Source of the DNA: an uncultured Tateyamaria sp.
GTDB taxonomy: Bacteria; Pseudomonadota; Alphaproteobacteria; Rhodobacterales; Rhodobacteraceae
Direction: 5' to 3'
DNA length: 64,000 nt
Assembly: GCF_947503705.1 (NCBI RefSeq)
Contig: NZ_CANNES010000005.1
Coordinates: forward strand, 124,001 to 188,000
Below, in pieces: positions 9,971 through 19,916 of this stretch (positions are counted from its first letter, which is position 1; each line of letters opens with the position of its first letter). The notes under the pieces are model-generated. The model worked only from the letters and a program-made list of their open reading frames with translations. It ran no database searches and had not been told where the DNA came from. Both the position numbers and the translations under genes were made by a program.

Positions 9971-10165
9971 ATGAAACTGGCCGACGCTATCAAAACGACA
10001 AGCGCCCACGATCTGGCGGATCTGACGGCCTTTGTGGTGTCTGAATGCGAGATGGTCACCCAGGACACTGATGGCAAAATGGTCGACATCAATAATGACG
10101 ACGTGGTGCGGGCGATCAAGGCCTGGGCCTATATGAACCTCAATGATGGCAAGCAGGGGGACTGA
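9971..10165 (+). CDS. Small acidic cytoplasmic protein between nuoH and nuoI
   Basis: This 64-residue gene fits exactly between nuoH (1-bp gap) and nuoI (1-bp gap), with its ATG at 9971. The product begins [18 protein letters not shown] and is soluble, acidic and probably helical, with a single Cys. No signal peptide or membrane segment is present, and I cannot name a family. The tight packing and a coding start that coincides with the nuoH stop make it a credible gene. A small accessory subunit or chaperone for complex I is one possibility. Confidence 0.65.
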   Translation: MKLADAIKTTSAHDLADLTAFVVSECEMVTQDTDGKMVDINNDDVVRAIKAWAYMNLNDGKQGD

Positions 10166-10166
10166 C

Positions 10167-10661
10167 ATGACACAGATCGACTATGGACGTGCCGCGAAAT
10201 ATTTTCTGCTTCATGACTTCTGGGTCGGGATGAAGCTGGGGATGAAATATTTCTTTGCCCCCAAGGCCACGTTGAACTACCCCCATGAAAAGGGGCCTTT
10301 GTCGCCACGCTTTCGCGGTGAACACGCGCTTCGCCGGTATCCCAATGGTGAAGAGCGGTGCATCGCATGCAAGCTGTGCGAAGCGGTCTGCCCGGCGCAG
10401 GCCATCACCATCGATGCCGAACCCCGCGAGGACGGCAGCCGCCGCACCACGCGCTATGACATTGATATGACCAAGTGCATCTATTGCGGCTTCTGCCAGG
10501 AGGCGTGTCCGGTAGATGCGATCGTGGAAGGTCCGAATTTCGAATTCAGCACCGAGACCCGCGAAGAGTTGTATTACGATAAAGATAAACTGCTGGCCAA
10601 TGGCGAGCGATGGGAAGCCGAGATTGCGCGCAATCTCGAAATTGATGCCCCGTATCGGTAA
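10167..10661 (+). CDS. nuoI: NADH-quinone oxidoreductase subunit I
   Basis: NuoI is the 8Fe ferredoxin-type subunit carrying clusters N6a and N6b next to the quinone site. The 164-residue product shows two classic [4Fe-4S] motifs: Cys65, 68, 71 and 75 ([12 protein letters not shown]) and Cys104, 107, 110 and 114 ([12 protein letters not shown]). The ATG at 10167 is 1 bp after the previous stop and gives the expected N-terminus; upstream in-frame ATGs would overlap the preceding gene. It is complete and typical of alphaproteobacterial NuoI. Confidence 0.97.
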   Translation: MTQIDYGRAAKYFLLHDFWVGMKLGMKYFFAPKATLNYPHEKGPLSPRFRGEHALRRYPNGEERCIACKLCEAVCPAQAITIDAEPREDGSRRTTRYDIDMTKCIYCGFCQEACPVDAIVEGPNFEFSTETREELYYDKDKLLANGERWEAEIARNLEIDAPYR

Positions 10662-10679
10662 GGGCAGGGAACCAAGGCA

Positions 10680-11099
10680 ATGGGCGCGAGTGGCGTAGGC
10701 ATATTTGAGGACGATAGCTGTCTCGACTGGATCGAGGAAGACTATGCGACAGGCGGCGTAGAAGCAGTGCGCAGCGCGTTGTCGGATGCGGCTGACGCCT
10801 CTGCGGGTGACTATATCGAAGTTGACCAGGGCGGAGCCGCCCGCGCGGCGGCCGAAGTCGTCGCCACCAGCTTTGATGCGGGTCCCGAGTTGGACGAGGA
10901 TGACCTTGATCGCTTGCGCGAACATGCTGAAGATGTGGAGCAAGACCGCGATCTGATCCCACTTGCCTTGAAAGCCGTGCGTCGGATCAGCGCCGAAAAT
11001 TCCGAAATTGCCGAGCTTTGGGCCGAAAATCCCGATTTCGGGGGCTTGTGGTCTGCTGAAATGGACGGACTTGAAACCCGTTTGAGGGGGCTTTTGTGA
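10680..11099 (+). CDS. DUF4259 family protein
   Basis: The N-terminus MGASGVGIFEDDSCLDWIEE is the signature of DUF4259 proteins (MGxWGxGxFEND type). The 139-residue product is soluble and very acidic, largely helical, with no Cys motif or signal peptide. DUF4259 proteins are usually standalone and of unknown role, so one inside a nuo operon is unusual. An 18-bp gap separates it from nuoI, and the stop overlaps the next GTG by 4 bp. Confidence 0.78.
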   Translation: MGASGVGIFEDDSCLDWIEEDYATGGVEAVRSALSDAADASAGDYIEVDQGGAARAAAEVVATSFDAGPELDEDDLDRLREHAEDVEQDRDLIPLALKAVRRISAENSEIAELWAENPDFGGLWSAEMDGLETRLRGLL

Positions 11100-11533
11100 C
11101 TGACACGCCGCAAAACCCCTTTGCCGCCATGATGGCCCAGATGCAGGAGCAGATGCAGGAAATGGCCAAGGCCTTTCCGCAGATGGCGGCTTTTGATCCG
11201 GCCAAGGGCTTTGACCCCAAGGCGATGGAGGCCATGTGGCCGACCATGCCCAAGGAGATCATGGAAGCCTGGTTCGGCAACGCACTGAATGAAAACGGGC
11301 TGGACGCCAAGACGCGTCTATTGATCACGCTGGCGGGTTTGACCATGCAGGGCGCGCAGGCCGACAGTGCCGTGCGCCAGACCGTGCGTCACGCCCGTGC
11401 GGCAGGAGCCACCGATCAACAAATTTCCGAGACTTTGGGCATGATGGCGATGTTCGCCGGCGTGCCCGCCATGACCCGCGCCATGGAATTGGCCCAAGAG
11501 GTCATGAATGATGCTGACGAGGACAAGACATGA
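11096..11533 (+). CDS. Carboxymuconolactone decarboxylase-like protein
   Basis: Translation starts at a GTG overlapping the previous stop (GTGA). After a Met/Gln/Phe-rich N-terminus (about 1-50), residues about 60-140 match the all-helical carboxymuconolactone decarboxylase/AhpD fold: [14 protein letters not shown], then [13 protein letters not shown] and a helix containing MAMFAGVPA. There is no Cys at all, so it cannot be an AhpD-type peroxidase relying on CxxC. It is closer to the cysteine-free PcaC-like branch. Linkage to aromatic degradation is absent here. The stop overlaps nuoJ by 4 bp, so it is embedded in the complex I operon. Confidence 0.75.
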   Translation: MTDTPQNPFAAMMAQMQEQMQEMAKAFPQMAAFDPAKGFDPKAMEAMWPTMPKEIMEAWFGNALNENGLDAKTRLLITLAGLTMQGAQADSAVRQTVRHARAAGATDQQISETLGMMAMFAGVPAMTRAMELAQEVMNDADEDKT

Positions 11534-12132
11534 CCGTATTTGCCTTCTACCTGTTTGCCATATCCGTGATCACAGGGGGCCTGTTCACAGTGATCAGCCG
11601 TAACCCGGTCCACTCGGTTCTGTGGTTGATCCTGTCCTTCTTGTCGGCGGCGGGCCTGTTCGTGTTGCTGGGCGCGGAATTCGTCGCGATGCTGTTGATC
11701 ATCGTCTATGTGGGCGCGGTTGCAGTGCTGTTTCTGTTTGTCGTGATGATGCTGGATGTGGATTTTGCGGAACTCAAGGCTGAGATGGCCAAGTATCTGC
11801 CCCTTGCCCTGCTGATTGCTGTTGTGATCCTGATGCAATTCGTGATGGCCTTTGGGGCATGGGAAAGCGCGTCGGCAGCCGAGGGCCTGCGTGCGCAGGT
11901 CATCCCGGTAGATCGCCACAATACCGAAGCCTTGGGAATGGTCCTCTATGACCAGTATTTCCTGCTGTTCCAGCTGTCGGGTCTGATTCTGCTGGTTGCG
12001 ATGGTGGGTGCCATCGTGCTGACCCTGCGCCACCGTTCGGATGTGAAGCGTCAGGACGTGGTTGCGCAAATGATGCGCGATCCAGCAGTGGCGATGGAGC
12101 TGAAAGACGTCAAACCGGGGCAGGGCCTCTGA
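11530..12132 (+). CDS. nuoJ: NADH-quinone oxidoreductase subunit J
   Basis: NuoJ is a membrane-arm subunit with about five transmembrane helices, whose third helix contains the pi-bulge important for coupling. The 200-residue product shows the conserved [10 protein letters not shown] region near the N-terminus and the glycine- and tyrosine-containing [20 protein letters not shown] helix. The start overlaps the preceding gene by 4 bp, and the stop overlaps the next ATG by one base. Confidence 0.95.
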   Translation: MTVFAFYLFAISVITGGLFTVISRNPVHSVLWLILSFLSAAGLFVLLGAEFVAMLLIIVYVGAVAVLFLFVVMMLDVDFAELKAEMAKYLPLALLIAVVILMQFVMAFGAWESASAAEGLRAQVIPVDRHNTEALGMVLYDQYFLLFQLSGLILLVAMVGAIVLTLRHRSDVKRQDVVAQMMRDPAVAMELKDVKPGQGL

Positions 12133-12638
12133 TGTCGTTTTCTTACAAAGAAAACGGCTCGGAATTTTTGAAAAATTCCGCCTGCACGCTGGTGGCAGCG
12201 ATGGTTCTATCCGGGCCTGTTTCGGCAGTGACCCTGACAGATTGTGACCGCACCACGCATATTTCTCATGGGGGCGAGGCTGATCATGTGGATATGGGCG
12301 AAGGCCGTGTGATGTGGCGCGATTGGTGGAGCCAGGAAGGCACGTCGACCTCGTTCACTCTGGTGGATTGTGCGCCGGGCACCGCGCTGCGCTTTCGCAG
12401 CCAGGAAGAGAACATGAGCGCGCGTTTGCCTTTTGATCGGACCAAAAAGGCGTTGGCCATCATCGACCGTCACGAGGCGGGTGCCCGCACCTTTGCCACT
12501 TTTGATCGTATTGCCGCCGATCTGGACGGCATCGCCAAAGATATCGAACTGACCACCCTGACGGCAGAGCCTTGTGCTTGCGCCGCACTCTACCCCGACG
12601 CACGGGGCGACAAGACAGAATTCGTGTTGGGCGGCTAA
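12132..12638 (+). CDS. Secreted protein with atypical N-terminus, unknown
   Basis: The ATG overlaps the nuoJ stop (TGATG). The 168-residue product has a hydrophobic secretion-like segment (about 19-34, ending PVSAV) preceded by an unusually long polar and charged stretch, residues 2-15. The DNA encoding that stretch consists of two perfect AT-rich palindromes, so a later start is possible (GTG 12192 or ATG 12201). The mature part has several Cys, including a CAC pair near the C-terminus. I do not recognise the family. It is probably periplasmic, like other inserted genes of this operon. Confidence 0.6.
   Translation: MSFSYKENGSEFLKNSACTLVAAMVLSGPVSAVTLTDCDRTTHISHGGEADHVDMGEGRVMWRDWWSQEGTSTSFTLVDCAPGTALRFRSQEENMSARLPFDRTKKALAIIDRHEAGARTFATFDRIAADLDGIAKDIELTTLTAEPCACAALYPDARGDKTEFVLGG
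12137..12179 (+). repeat. Two adjacent AT-rich perfect palindromes
   Basis: GTTTTCTT (12137-12144) pairs with AAGAAAAC (12148-12155) around ACA. Six bases later GGAATTTTT (12161-12169) pairs with AAAAATTCC (12171-12179). Both dyads are perfect, and they lie just after the nuoJ stop within the first codons of the next gene. The stretch is markedly AT-rich compared with its surroundings. In RNA the two would form consecutive stem-loops near the start codon, which could slow translation or mark a processing site. I cannot tell whether this is regulatory or an inserted element. Confidence 0.6.
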
Positions 12639-12686
12639 CGCCCGGCATCAGACCAAGAAACGGGGGTACACCCCCGGAGGGACGAC

Positions 12687-12992
12687 ATGATTGGACTTGA
12701 GCATTATCTGACGGTGGCAGCGACGCTGTTCGTGATTGGCATCTTTGGCCTCTTTCTCAACCGCAAGAACATCATCATCCTGCTGATGAGCATCGAGTTG
12801 ATGCTGCTGGCGGTGAATATCAATCTGGTGGCCTTCTCAAGCTTTCTGGGTGATCTGGTTGGGCAGGTGTTTACCCTCTTTGTCCTGACTGTTGCGGCGG
12901 CAGAGGCGGCTATCGGTCTGGCCATTCTGGTCTGTTTCTTCCGTAATCGCGGCACCATCGCCGTCGAAGACGTCAACGTGATGAAGGGCTAA
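12687..12992 (+). CDS. nuoK: NADH-quinone oxidoreductase subunit K
   Basis: NuoK is the small three-helix membrane subunit next to the first antiporter-like subunit. The 101-residue product has the expected helices, with the two buried glutamates in [12 protein letters not shown] and [12 protein letters not shown] visible. A strong ribosome site (GGAGG, within CCCCGGAGGGACG) precedes the ATG. The 48 bp upstream of the gene hold that site and nothing else I can name. Length and sequence are typical. Confidence 0.97.
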   Translation: MIGLEHYLTVAATLFVIGIFGLFLNRKNIIILLMSIELMLLAVNINLVAFSSFLGDLVGQVFTLFVLTVAAAEAAIGLAILVCFFRNRGTIAVEDVNVMKG

Positions 12993-12997
12993 GGCAC

Positions 12998-15067
12998 ATG
13001 GAAACTATCATCCTCTTTGCCCCACTGGTTGGCGCGCTGCTCTGTGGCTTTGGCTGGCGCATCTTTGGCGAGACGGCGGCCATGTGGATCGCCACCGGCA
13101 TGCTGTTCCTAAGCGCGGCACTGTCCTGGATCGTGTTCCTGACCTTTGACGGCACGACCCAGAGCATTCAGATCCTGCGTTGGATAGAAAGTGGTAGCCT
13201 GTCCACCGATTGGGCCATCCGCCTGGATCGTCTGACGGCCATCATGCTGATCGTGATCACCACCGTGTCGGCCCTCGTGCACCTCTATTCCTTTGGCTAC
13301 ATGGACAAAGACCCGCAGTGGAAAGAGGGTGAAACGTATAAGCCCCGTTTCTTTGCTTACCTGTCCTTCTTCACCTTTGCGATGCTGATGCTGGTGACCG
13401 CCGACAACCTGGTTCAGATGTTCTTTGGTTGGGAAGGGGTCGGCGTTGCCTCTTACCTCTTGATCGGCTTCTATTACCGCAAACCAAGCGCCAATGCGGC
13501 GGCCATCAAGGCTTTTGTGGTCAACCGGGTGGGCGACTTCGGCTTTGCCCTGGGCATATTTGCCCTGTTTTTCCTCACGGACAGCATCCGCTTTGACGAC
13601 ATCTTTGCCGCTGTGCCGACGATTGCCGAGACGCAATTGACCTTTCTGTGGGCCGAGTGGAATGCGGCCAACCTGATTGCCATTCTGCTCTTTATCGGGG
13701 CCATGGGGAAATCAGCGCAGTTGATCCTGCACACCTGGTTGCCGGACGCGATGGAAGGGCCGACGCCCGTATCCGCCCTGATCCATGCAGCGACCATGGT
13801 CACCGCCGGTGTGTTCCTGGTGTGCCGCATGTCACCGTTGATGGAGTTTGCACCTGAGGCGACGGCATTCATCACCATTTTGGGTGCGGCCACAGCCTTT
13901 TTTGCCGCGACCGTGGGGTTGGTCCAGACCGACATCAAGCGCGTCATCGCCTATTCGACCTGTTCGCAACTGGGTTACATGTTCGTGGCCGCAGGCGTGG
14001 GTGTCTATTCTGTCGCGATGTTCCACCTGTTCACGCACGCGTTCTTCAAGGCGATGCTGTTTCTGGGTGCCGGTTCGGTCATTCACGCGATGCACCATGA
14101 GCAGGACATGATGAATTACGGTGGTCTGCGCAAAAAAATCCCCTACACCTTCTGGGCCATGATGATAGGCACGCTTGCGATCACAGGCGTGGGGATTCCG
14201 CTGACCGGCTGGATCGGCTTTGCCGGCTTTGCATCCAAGGACGCCGTGATCGAAAGCGCCTTTGCATCGGGCAACGGGTTTGCCTTCTGGGCGCTGGTGA
14301 TTGCGGCCCTGTTCACGTCCTTCTATTCGTGGCGGCTGATGTTCCTGACCTTCTACGGCACGCCGCGCGGCGACAAACATACCCATGAGCACGCGCATGA
14401 AAGCCCGATGGTCATGCTGATCCCGCTGGGCGTTCTTTCGCTTGGCGCCGTATTTGCCGGTGCGATCTGGTATTCGTCTTTCTTTGGCAAGACCAACGAG
14501 GTGATCAAATTCTTTGGTGGTCATTATGAGGCCCCGGCAGAAGAGTTGAAGAAGGCCGTCGCCGAGCGCAGCCCGAAAGCCTCAGAGCTGAAATACGTGA
14601 TGGAAGATGGACCAGGTGAGGCGGGTATCTATATCGCGCCCGAAAACACGATCCTGCACGAGGCGCATTACGTGCCGACCTGGGTCAAGCTGTCGCCCTT
14701 TGTCGCAATGCTGATCGGGTTCATCGTGGCCTTCTGGTTCTATATCAAAAACCCCTCGCTGCCCGGTCGTTTGGCCGAAAATCAGCGGCCCTTGTATTTG
14801 TTCCTCAAGAACAAGTGGTACTTTGACGAGCTCTATGACGTCATATTCGTCAAACCGGCCATGTGGATCGGCAAGCAGCTTTGGAAAAAGGGCGATGGCA
14901 ACGTCATTGATGGGTCGCTGAACGGGGTGGCCATGGGCATCGTGCCCTTTATCACCCGGCTCGCGGGACGGGCGCAGTCCGGTTATATCTTTACCTACGC
15001 CTTTGCCATGGTGATCGGGATCGCTGTTCTGGTCACGTGGATGACGCTTTCCGGAGGGGCAAACTGA
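12998..15067 (+). CDS. nuoL: NADH-quinone oxidoreductase subunit L
   Basis: NuoL is the distal antiporter-like proton-pumping subunit of the membrane arm. The 689-residue product has about 16 transmembrane helices. Key features are the glutamate-containing [16 protein letters not shown], the lysine helix around [19 protein letters not shown], the histidine-rich [19 protein letters not shown], and the long amphipathic lateral helix followed by a final membrane helix at the C-terminus. The gene starts 5 bp after nuoK and its stop overlaps the next ATG by one base. Confidence 0.97.
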   Translation: METIILFAPLVGALLCGFGWRIFGETAAMWIATGMLFLSAALSWIVFLTFDGTTQSIQILRWIESGSLSTDWAIRLDRLTAIMLIVITTVSALVHLYSFGYMDKDPQWKEGETYKPRFFAYLSFFTFAMLMLVTADNLVQMFFGWEGVGVASYLLIGFYYRKPSANAAAIKAFVVNRVGDFGFALGIFALFFLTDSIRFDDIFAAVPTIAETQLTFLWAEWNAANLIAILLFIGAMGKSAQLILHTWLPDAMEGPTPVSALIHAATMVTAGVFLVCRMSPLMEFAPEATAFITILGAATAFFAATVGLVQTDIKRVIAYSTCSQLGYMFVAAGVGVYSVAMFHLFTHAFFKAMLFLGAGSVIHAMHHEQDMMNYGGLRKKIPYTFWAMMIGTLAITGVGIPLTGWIGFAGFASKDAVIESAFASGNGFAFWALVIAALFTSFYSWRLMFLTFYGTPRGDKHTHEHAHESPMVMLIPLGVLSLGAVFAGAIWYSSFFGKTNEVIKFFGGHYEAPAEELKKAVAERSPKASELKYVMEDGPGEAGIYIAPENTILHEAHYVPTWVKLSPFVAMLIGFIVAFWFYIKNPSLPGRLAENQRPLYLFLKNKWYFDELYDVIFVKPAMWIGKQLWKKGDGNVIDGSLNGVAMGIVPFITRLAGRAQSGYIFTYAFAMVIGIAVLVTWMTLSGGAN

Positions 15068-15324
15068 TGCTTGCGGCGCTTCCGTTTGAGTTCTGGCTTT
15101 TGACAGGCGCGTGCGTGTTGCTCATGGCCGCTGCGGCCTTTTTTCTCGGCGCGCCGCACTGGTGGCAGCGTGGCCTGGCGCGATCTGCGCTTGTGATCGG
15201 GGGCGGAGGTCTCTTTGTATGCACGACGGCCTACCTGTCCGTTTTTGTGGCCATTTTGATCACAGTGTTGCCCTTCGTACTCGTCATCGCCTTCTTCACT
15301 GACTTTTTCGGGGGACTGTTCTGA
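15067..15324 (+). CDS. Small membrane protein between nuoL and nuoM
   Basis: The ATG at 15067 overlaps the nuoL stop, and the gene's own stop overlaps the nuoM ATG, so it is fully locked into the operon. The 85-residue product is very hydrophobic, with three probable transmembrane helices (about 8-27, 35-52, 55-80) and an [10 protein letters not shown] end. I do not recognise the family. Position between two antiporter subunits suggests an accessory subunit or assembly factor of the membrane arm, but nothing in the sequence proves it. Confidence 0.7.
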   Translation: MLAALPFEFWLLTGACVLLMAAAAFFLGAPHWWQRGLARSALVIGGGGLFVCTTAYLSVFVAILITVLPFVLVIAFFTDFFGGLF

Positions 15325-16865
15325 TGGACAACCTTCTTTCCATCGTCACCTTCATCCCCGCACTGGCAGCCCTGATCCTGGGTGTATTCCTGCGAGGCGA
15401 GGATGAGGCGGCACAGCGCAATGCCAAATGGGTAGCGATGTTTGCCACATCTGCAACTTTCCTGGTGTCGCTCTTTATTCTGTTTGAGTTCGATCCCAAC
15501 AACACCGGTTTCCAGTTCGTGGAAGAGACCGAGTGGCTGTTGGGCCTGCAATATAAAATGGGCGTGGACGGGATTTCGGTTCTGTTTGTGATGCTGACCA
15601 CCTTCATGATGCCGCTGGTGATCGCCGCGTCGTGGAACGTGACGGACCGCGTCAAGGAATACATGATTGCCTTCCTGCTCTTGGAAACGCTCATGCTGGG
15701 CGTGTTCATGGCGTTGGATCTGGTGCTGTTTTACCTCTTCTTTGAGGCGGGCCTGATCCCGATGTTCCTGATCATCGGAATCTGGGGCGGGGCGAATCGC
15801 ATTTATGCGAGCTTCAAGTTCTTCCTCTATACCTTCCTCGGGTCGGTCCTGATGCTGGTGGCCATGGTCGGCATGTTTGCCGATGCGGGCACCACCGATA
15901 TCGAGCAGTTGTTGACCCACAATTTCGCGTCCGAGACATTCAGCTTGCTCGGTGTGCAGATCATTGGTGGAATGCAGACGCTTCTCTTCATCGCGTTCTT
16001 TGCCAGCTTTGCGGTCAAGATGCCGATGTGGCCAGTACACACCTGGTTGCCTGATGCACACGTACAAGCCCCCACGGCCGGTTCTGTGGTGCTGGCGGCG
16101 ATCCTGTTGAAAATGGGCGGCTATGGCTTTTTGCGCTTCTCGATCCCGATGTTCCCTGTGGGGTCCGAGGTTCTGACGCCACTGGTGCTTTGGATGTCGG
16201 CGATTGCGATTGTTTATACCTCGCTTGTGGCGCTGGTGCAGGAGGACATGAAAAAGCTGATTGCCTATAGTTCCGTCGCTCACATGGGCTTTGTGACAAT
16301 GGGGATCTTCGCGGCGAACCAGCAGGGCATTGACGGGGCGATCTTCCAGATGCTGTCGCACGGCTTTATCTCGGGCGCGCTCTTCCTTTGTGTGGGCGTG
16401 ATCTATGACCGGATGCACACGCGGGATATTGACGCCTATGGCGGTCTCGTAACCCGAATGCCGGCCTATGCGCTGATCTTTATGCTCTTCACCATGGCCA
16501 ATGTGGGATTGCCGGGAACCTCTGGGTTTGTGGGTGAGTTCCTGACGCTGATGGCGGTCTTCCAGGTTAACACCTGGGTTGCGGCTGTGGCCACAACGGG
16601 CGTGATTTTCTCCGCCGCTTATGCGCTGTGGCTTTACCGTCGGGTCGTGATGGGTGATCTGATCAAGGAAAGCCTGAAGTCGATCACAGACATGAGCCGC
16701 CGCGAGCGTGCGATCTTTGCCCCTCTGGTGGTTATGACGATCCTGTTGGGCGTGTATCCCGCCCTGATCCTCGACATCATCGGGCCGTCGGTCGCCGCCC
16801 TTGTAACACAATACGATACGGCCCTGGCCGCGGCAGAGGCCGCGACCCAGTTGGCTGCGAATTAA
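15324..16865 (+). CDS. nuoM: NADH-quinone oxidoreductase subunit M
   Basis: NuoM is the second antiporter-like subunit. The 513-residue product has about 14 transmembrane helices with the conserved glutamate in [18 protein letters not shown], the lysine helix [19 protein letters not shown], and the [20 protein letters not shown] helix. Length is typical. It overlaps the preceding small gene by one base and is followed after 11 bp by nuoN. Confidence 0.97.
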   Translation: MDNLLSIVTFIPALAALILGVFLRGEDEAAQRNAKWVAMFATSATFLVSLFILFEFDPNNTGFQFVEETEWLLGLQYKMGVDGISVLFVMLTTFMMPLVIAASWNVTDRVKEYMIAFLLLETLMLGVFMALDLVLFYLFFEAGLIPMFLIIGIWGGANRIYASFKFFLYTFLGSVLMLVAMVGMFADAGTTDIEQLLTHNFASETFSLLGVQIIGGMQTLLFIAFFASFAVKMPMWPVHTWLPDAHVQAPTAGSVVLAAILLKMGGYGFLRFSIPMFPVGSEVLTPLVLWMSAIAIVYTSLVALVQEDMKKLIAYSSVAHMGFVTMGIFAANQQGIDGAIFQMLSHGFISGALFLCVGVIYDRMHTRDIDAYGGLVTRMPAYALIFMLFTMANVGLPGTSGFVGEFLTLMAVFQVNTWVAAVATTGVIFSAAYALWLYRRVVMGDLIKESLKSITDMSRRERAIFAPLVVMTILLGVYPALILDIIGPSVAALVTQYDTALAAAEAATQLAAN

Positions 16866-16876
16866 GGACCTGAACC

Positions 16877-18313
16877 ATGGCTGCTGATCTTACAATCATC
16901 CTGCCGGAAATCCTGCTGGCGATCTTTGCCATGCTGGGCCTTTTGGGCGCGGTCTATACGGCGAAGGACGGGCTGGCGTCAGCCTTGCTTTGGTCGACGG
17001 CGGCGGTGTTCATTGCTTTGGCGGCCTGGATCGGGCTCACGGGAGAGGGGACCAACATCGCCTTCAATGGCATGTTCGTCGATGACGGGTTTTCCCGCTT
17101 TGCCAAGGTTGTGATCCTGCTGTCTGCCGCCGCTGTGCTGTTGATGAGCGAAGGGTATATGCAGGCGCGAGGGCTGTTGCGTTTTGAATATCCGATGCTT
17201 GTAGCACTGAGCGCTGTGGGCATGATGATGATGGTATCGGCGGGCGACCTGATGGCGCTTTACATGGGGCTTGAGCTGCAATCGCTAGCTTTGTATGTCG
17301 TCGCCTCGCTGCGACGCGACAGTGTCAAATCGACCGAAGCAGGTTTGAAATACTTTGTTCTGGGTGCATTGTCGTCCGGTCTTCTGCTCTACGGCGCATC
17401 GCTGGTTTATGGCTATGCGGGCACGACGCTGTTCTCAGGTATTGTGCAGGTGGCCCAAGACGACATGTCGCTAGGGCTGCTGTTTGGCCTAGTGTTCCTT
17501 ATGTCTGGCTTTGCCTTCAAGGTCTCGGCCGTGCCTTTCCACATGTGGACGCCAGACGTTTATGAAGGTTCGCCCACACCGGTTACCGCCTTTTTCGCGA
17601 CAGCGCCCAAGGTTGCGGCCATGGCGCTTTTTGCACGCGTGATGCATGACGCCTTTGGCGATGCAGTGTCGAACTGGCAGCAGGTCATGGCTCTGCTTTC
17701 GGTCCTGTCCATGTTCCTTGGCGCCTTTGCCGCCATCGGTCAAAGCAATATCAAACGTCTGATGGCGTTCTCGTCCATTGCCCATATGGGCTATGCCCTG
17801 ATGGGTCTTGCGGCGGGCACCGTGTTGGGCGTGCAGGCGATGCTGGTCTATATGGCGATTTATGTGACGATGAACGTCGGCACCTTTGCGTTCATCCTGA
17901 TGATGGAGAAGGATGGCCAGCCCGTGGTCGAAATTTCGTCGCTCAACATGTATGCCAAGCGTGAGCCGGGCAAAGCCCTGGCGATGCTCGTACTGCTGTT
18001 CTCGCTGGCGGGCGTGCCCCCCATGCTGGGCTTTTTCGGCAAGTTCTATGTGTTGCGGGCCGCCTACGAAGGCGGTTTGGCCTGGCTTGCTGTAGCCGGT
18101 GTGATCGCGTCGGTGATTGGGGCCTATTACTATCTGCGTATCGTCTTCTTCATGTATTTTGGCGATGCCAAGGAAGAAGGGCTGAACGGTGGCAAGTCAC
18201 CCGTGCTCTGGGCCTTCCTAATGGGATCGGCTGTGATCATGGTTCTGGGCATCGTGAACATGTTCGGTGTGGAGGGCGCGGCGGCGGCAGCGGCGGCAGC
18301 GCTGGTGCTCTGA
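16877..18313 (+). CDS. nuoN: NADH-quinone oxidoreductase subunit N
   Basis: NuoN is the third antiporter-like subunit, nearest the quinone module. The 478-residue product has about 14 helices, with [20 protein letters not shown] carrying the conserved glutamate, [20 protein letters not shown] the lysine, and [14 protein letters not shown] downstream. The tail is a low-complexity alanine run. It closes the nuo set in the window; birA follows after 33 bp with no terminator visible, so transcription probably continues. Confidence 0.96.
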   Translation: MAADLTIILPEILLAIFAMLGLLGAVYTAKDGLASALLWSTAAVFIALAAWIGLTGEGTNIAFNGMFVDDGFSRFAKVVILLSAAAVLLMSEGYMQARGLLRFEYPMLVALSAVGMMMMVSAGDLMALYMGLELQSLALYVVASLRRDSVKSTEAGLKYFVLGALSSGLLLYGASLVYGYAGTTLFSGIVQVAQDDMSLGLLFGLVFLMSGFAFKVSAVPFHMWTPDVYEGSPTPVTAFFATAPKVAAMALFARVMHDAFGDAVSNWQQVMALLSVLSMFLGAFAAIGQSNIKRLMAFSSIAHMGYALMGLAAGTVLGVQAMLVYMAIYVTMNVGTFAFILMMEKDGQPVVEISSLNMYAKREPGKALAMLVLLFSLAGVPPMLGFFGKFYVLRAAYEGGLAWLAVAGVIASVIGAYYYLRIVFFMYFGDAKEEGLNGGKSPVLWAFLMGSAVIMVLGIVNMFGVEGAAAAAAAALVL

Positions 18314-18346
18314 GCAGCGCCGCTTCGACCACGTCGGCACGCCGTC

Positions 18347-19123
18347 ATGCATGAGCTGGGAAAAACCGATTTCGACCAGCCTTGGCCGCAGGCTTATGAT
18401 TGCATTGTGCTGGACGAGGTCGACAGCACGATGGACGAGGCCCGCAGACGTTTGCCTGAATTGACAAGGCCCACGTGGATTTTCGCGCGAAATCAGTCAG
18501 CGCCGCGTGGGCGGCGTGGTCGTGTGTGGCACATGCCAGAGGGTAACTTTTCCGCAACCCTGGTGATGCGACCGGACGAACCCATCGCCCATGCGGCCTT
18601 GCGCGCATTTACTGCTGGACTTGCGATGTTATCCGCGCTGTCGCCTTATTCTGCGGTAGGCGAGTTTGCGTTGAAATGGCCGAACGACGTATTGCTGTAC
18701 AAAAGGAAAATTGCGGGCATTTTGCTGGAAAGCGAGAGCCTGAAGGACAAATGCCAGTGGTTGAGCATTGGATTCGGTGCAAACCTGCGCGGCGCCCCCG
18801 CGTCGTCTGACCTTGAGCCGCAAGCCATACCCGCCACAAGTTTGCGCCAAGACGGTCACACCGTGCCGCGCCCCGAAGATGTGTTGCATCGTCTTGCCTG
18901 TTCGTTTGCGGATTGGGAACGTATTTTCCGGGACTACGGCTTTGAAAGCGTGGGCAAGATGTGGATCGGCTACGCCTATGGCCTGGATCAGCCCGTGGTG
19001 GCGCGGATGGGCAAGCGTGAAGTGCGCGGGATATTCCGCACCATTGATCTCGACGGCAACTTGATTCTGAAAATGGACGACGGGTCGTTCGAACGGATCG
19101 CTGCGGCGGACCTGTTTTTCTGA
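18347..19123 (+). CDS. birA: Biotin--[acetyl-CoA-carboxylase] ligase
   Basis: This enzyme activates biotin with ATP and attaches it to the carboxyl-carrier lysine of acetyl-CoA carboxylase. The 258-residue product has the catalytic domain only, with no N-terminal DNA-binding HTH, so it is the monofunctional type. Visible motifs are the biotinyl-AMP loop region PRGRRGRVW, KWPNDVLLYKRKIAGIL, and a short C-terminal SH3-like domain (about 210-255). The order nuoN-birA-coaX-rnj is common in alphaproteobacteria. Confidence 0.93.
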   Translation: MHELGKTDFDQPWPQAYDCIVLDEVDSTMDEARRRLPELTRPTWIFARNQSAPRGRRGRVWHMPEGNFSATLVMRPDEPIAHAALRAFTAGLAMLSALSPYSAVGEFALKWPNDVLLYKRKIAGILLESESLKDKCQWLSIGFGANLRGAPASSDLEPQAIPATSLRQDGHTVPRPEDVLHRLACSFADWERIFRDYGFESVGKMWIGYAYGLDQPVVARMGKREVRGIFRTIDLDGNLILKMDDGSFERIAAADLFF

Positions 19124-19138
19124 CGAGGAGGGCAATGC

Positions 19139-19912
19139 ATGCTTTTGGCGATTGATTGCGGCAACACCAACACCGTGTTTTCCATCTGGGACGGTGAGGG
19201 GTTCATCGGCACCTGGCGCACCTCGACCGAATGGCAGCGCACGGCGGACCAGTACTATGTCTGGCTGTCCACGCTTATGAAGTTCCAGAATATCGACGTG
19301 ACCATCACCGACATGATCATTTCGTCCACTGTGCCGCGGGTTGTGTTCAATCTGCGCGTACTGGCGGATCGTTATTTCAACACGCGACCTTACGTGGTGG
19401 GCAAGGCTGATTGCATGTTGCCTGTTGGCGTGCGCGTGGATGAGGGGACCCAAGTCGGCCCTGACCGGTTGGTGAACACAGTTGCGGGCTTTGACCTTTA
19501 TGGCGGTGACCTGATCATGGTGGATTTTGGGACCGCCACCACCTTTGACGTGGTGGACACGGATGGGGCCTATATCGGCGGTGTCATCGCGCCGGGCGTG
19601 AACCTGAGCCTTGAGGCGCTGCACAATGCCGCTGCGGCCTTGCCTCATGTGGACATCACCAAACCGCAGGCGGTCATCGGCACCAATACTGTGGCCTGTA
19701 TGCAATCTGGCGTCTTTTGGGGTTACGTGGGCCTCGTCCGTGAGATATGTGCCCGGATTAAGGCGGAACGCGCCCGCGACATGCGCGTGATCTCGACCGG
19801 TGGACTGGCACCTTTGTTCCAGCAGACCGAGAGACTTTTTGACGACTATCAAGACGATTTGACGATGCATGGCCTGACGGTCATCTATCGCTATAACAAG
19901 GAAAATAACTGA
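19139..19912 (+). CDS. coaX: Type III pantothenate kinase
   Basis: CoaX performs the first step of coenzyme A synthesis by phosphorylating pantothenate. It is an ASKHA-fold enzyme that needs a monovalent cation. The 257-residue product shows the phosphate-binding loop AIDCGNTNTVF at the N-terminus, GPDRLVNTVAG in the middle, and DFGTATTFDVVD with the catalytic region. The ATG follows GAGGAGGGCAATGC, a strong ribosome site. It lies 15 bp after birA and 4 bp before rnj. Confidence 0.95.
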   Translation: MLLAIDCGNTNTVFSIWDGEGFIGTWRTSTEWQRTADQYYVWLSTLMKFQNIDVTITDMIISSTVPRVVFNLRVLADRYFNTRPYVVGKADCMLPVGVRVDEGTQVGPDRLVNTVAGFDLYGGDLIMVDFGTATTFDVVDTDGAYIGGVIAPGVNLSLEALHNAAAALPHVDITKPQAVIGTNTVACMQSGVFWGYVGLVREICARIKAERARDMRVISTGGLAPLFQQTERLFDDYQDDLTMHGLTVIYRYNKENN

Positions 19913-19916
19913 TCTC

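Noticed and set aside
11096-11533. AhpD-type peroxidase
   Set aside because: The protein has no Cys, so the CxxC mechanism is impossible; it fits the cysteine-free carboxymuconolactone-decarboxylase branch.
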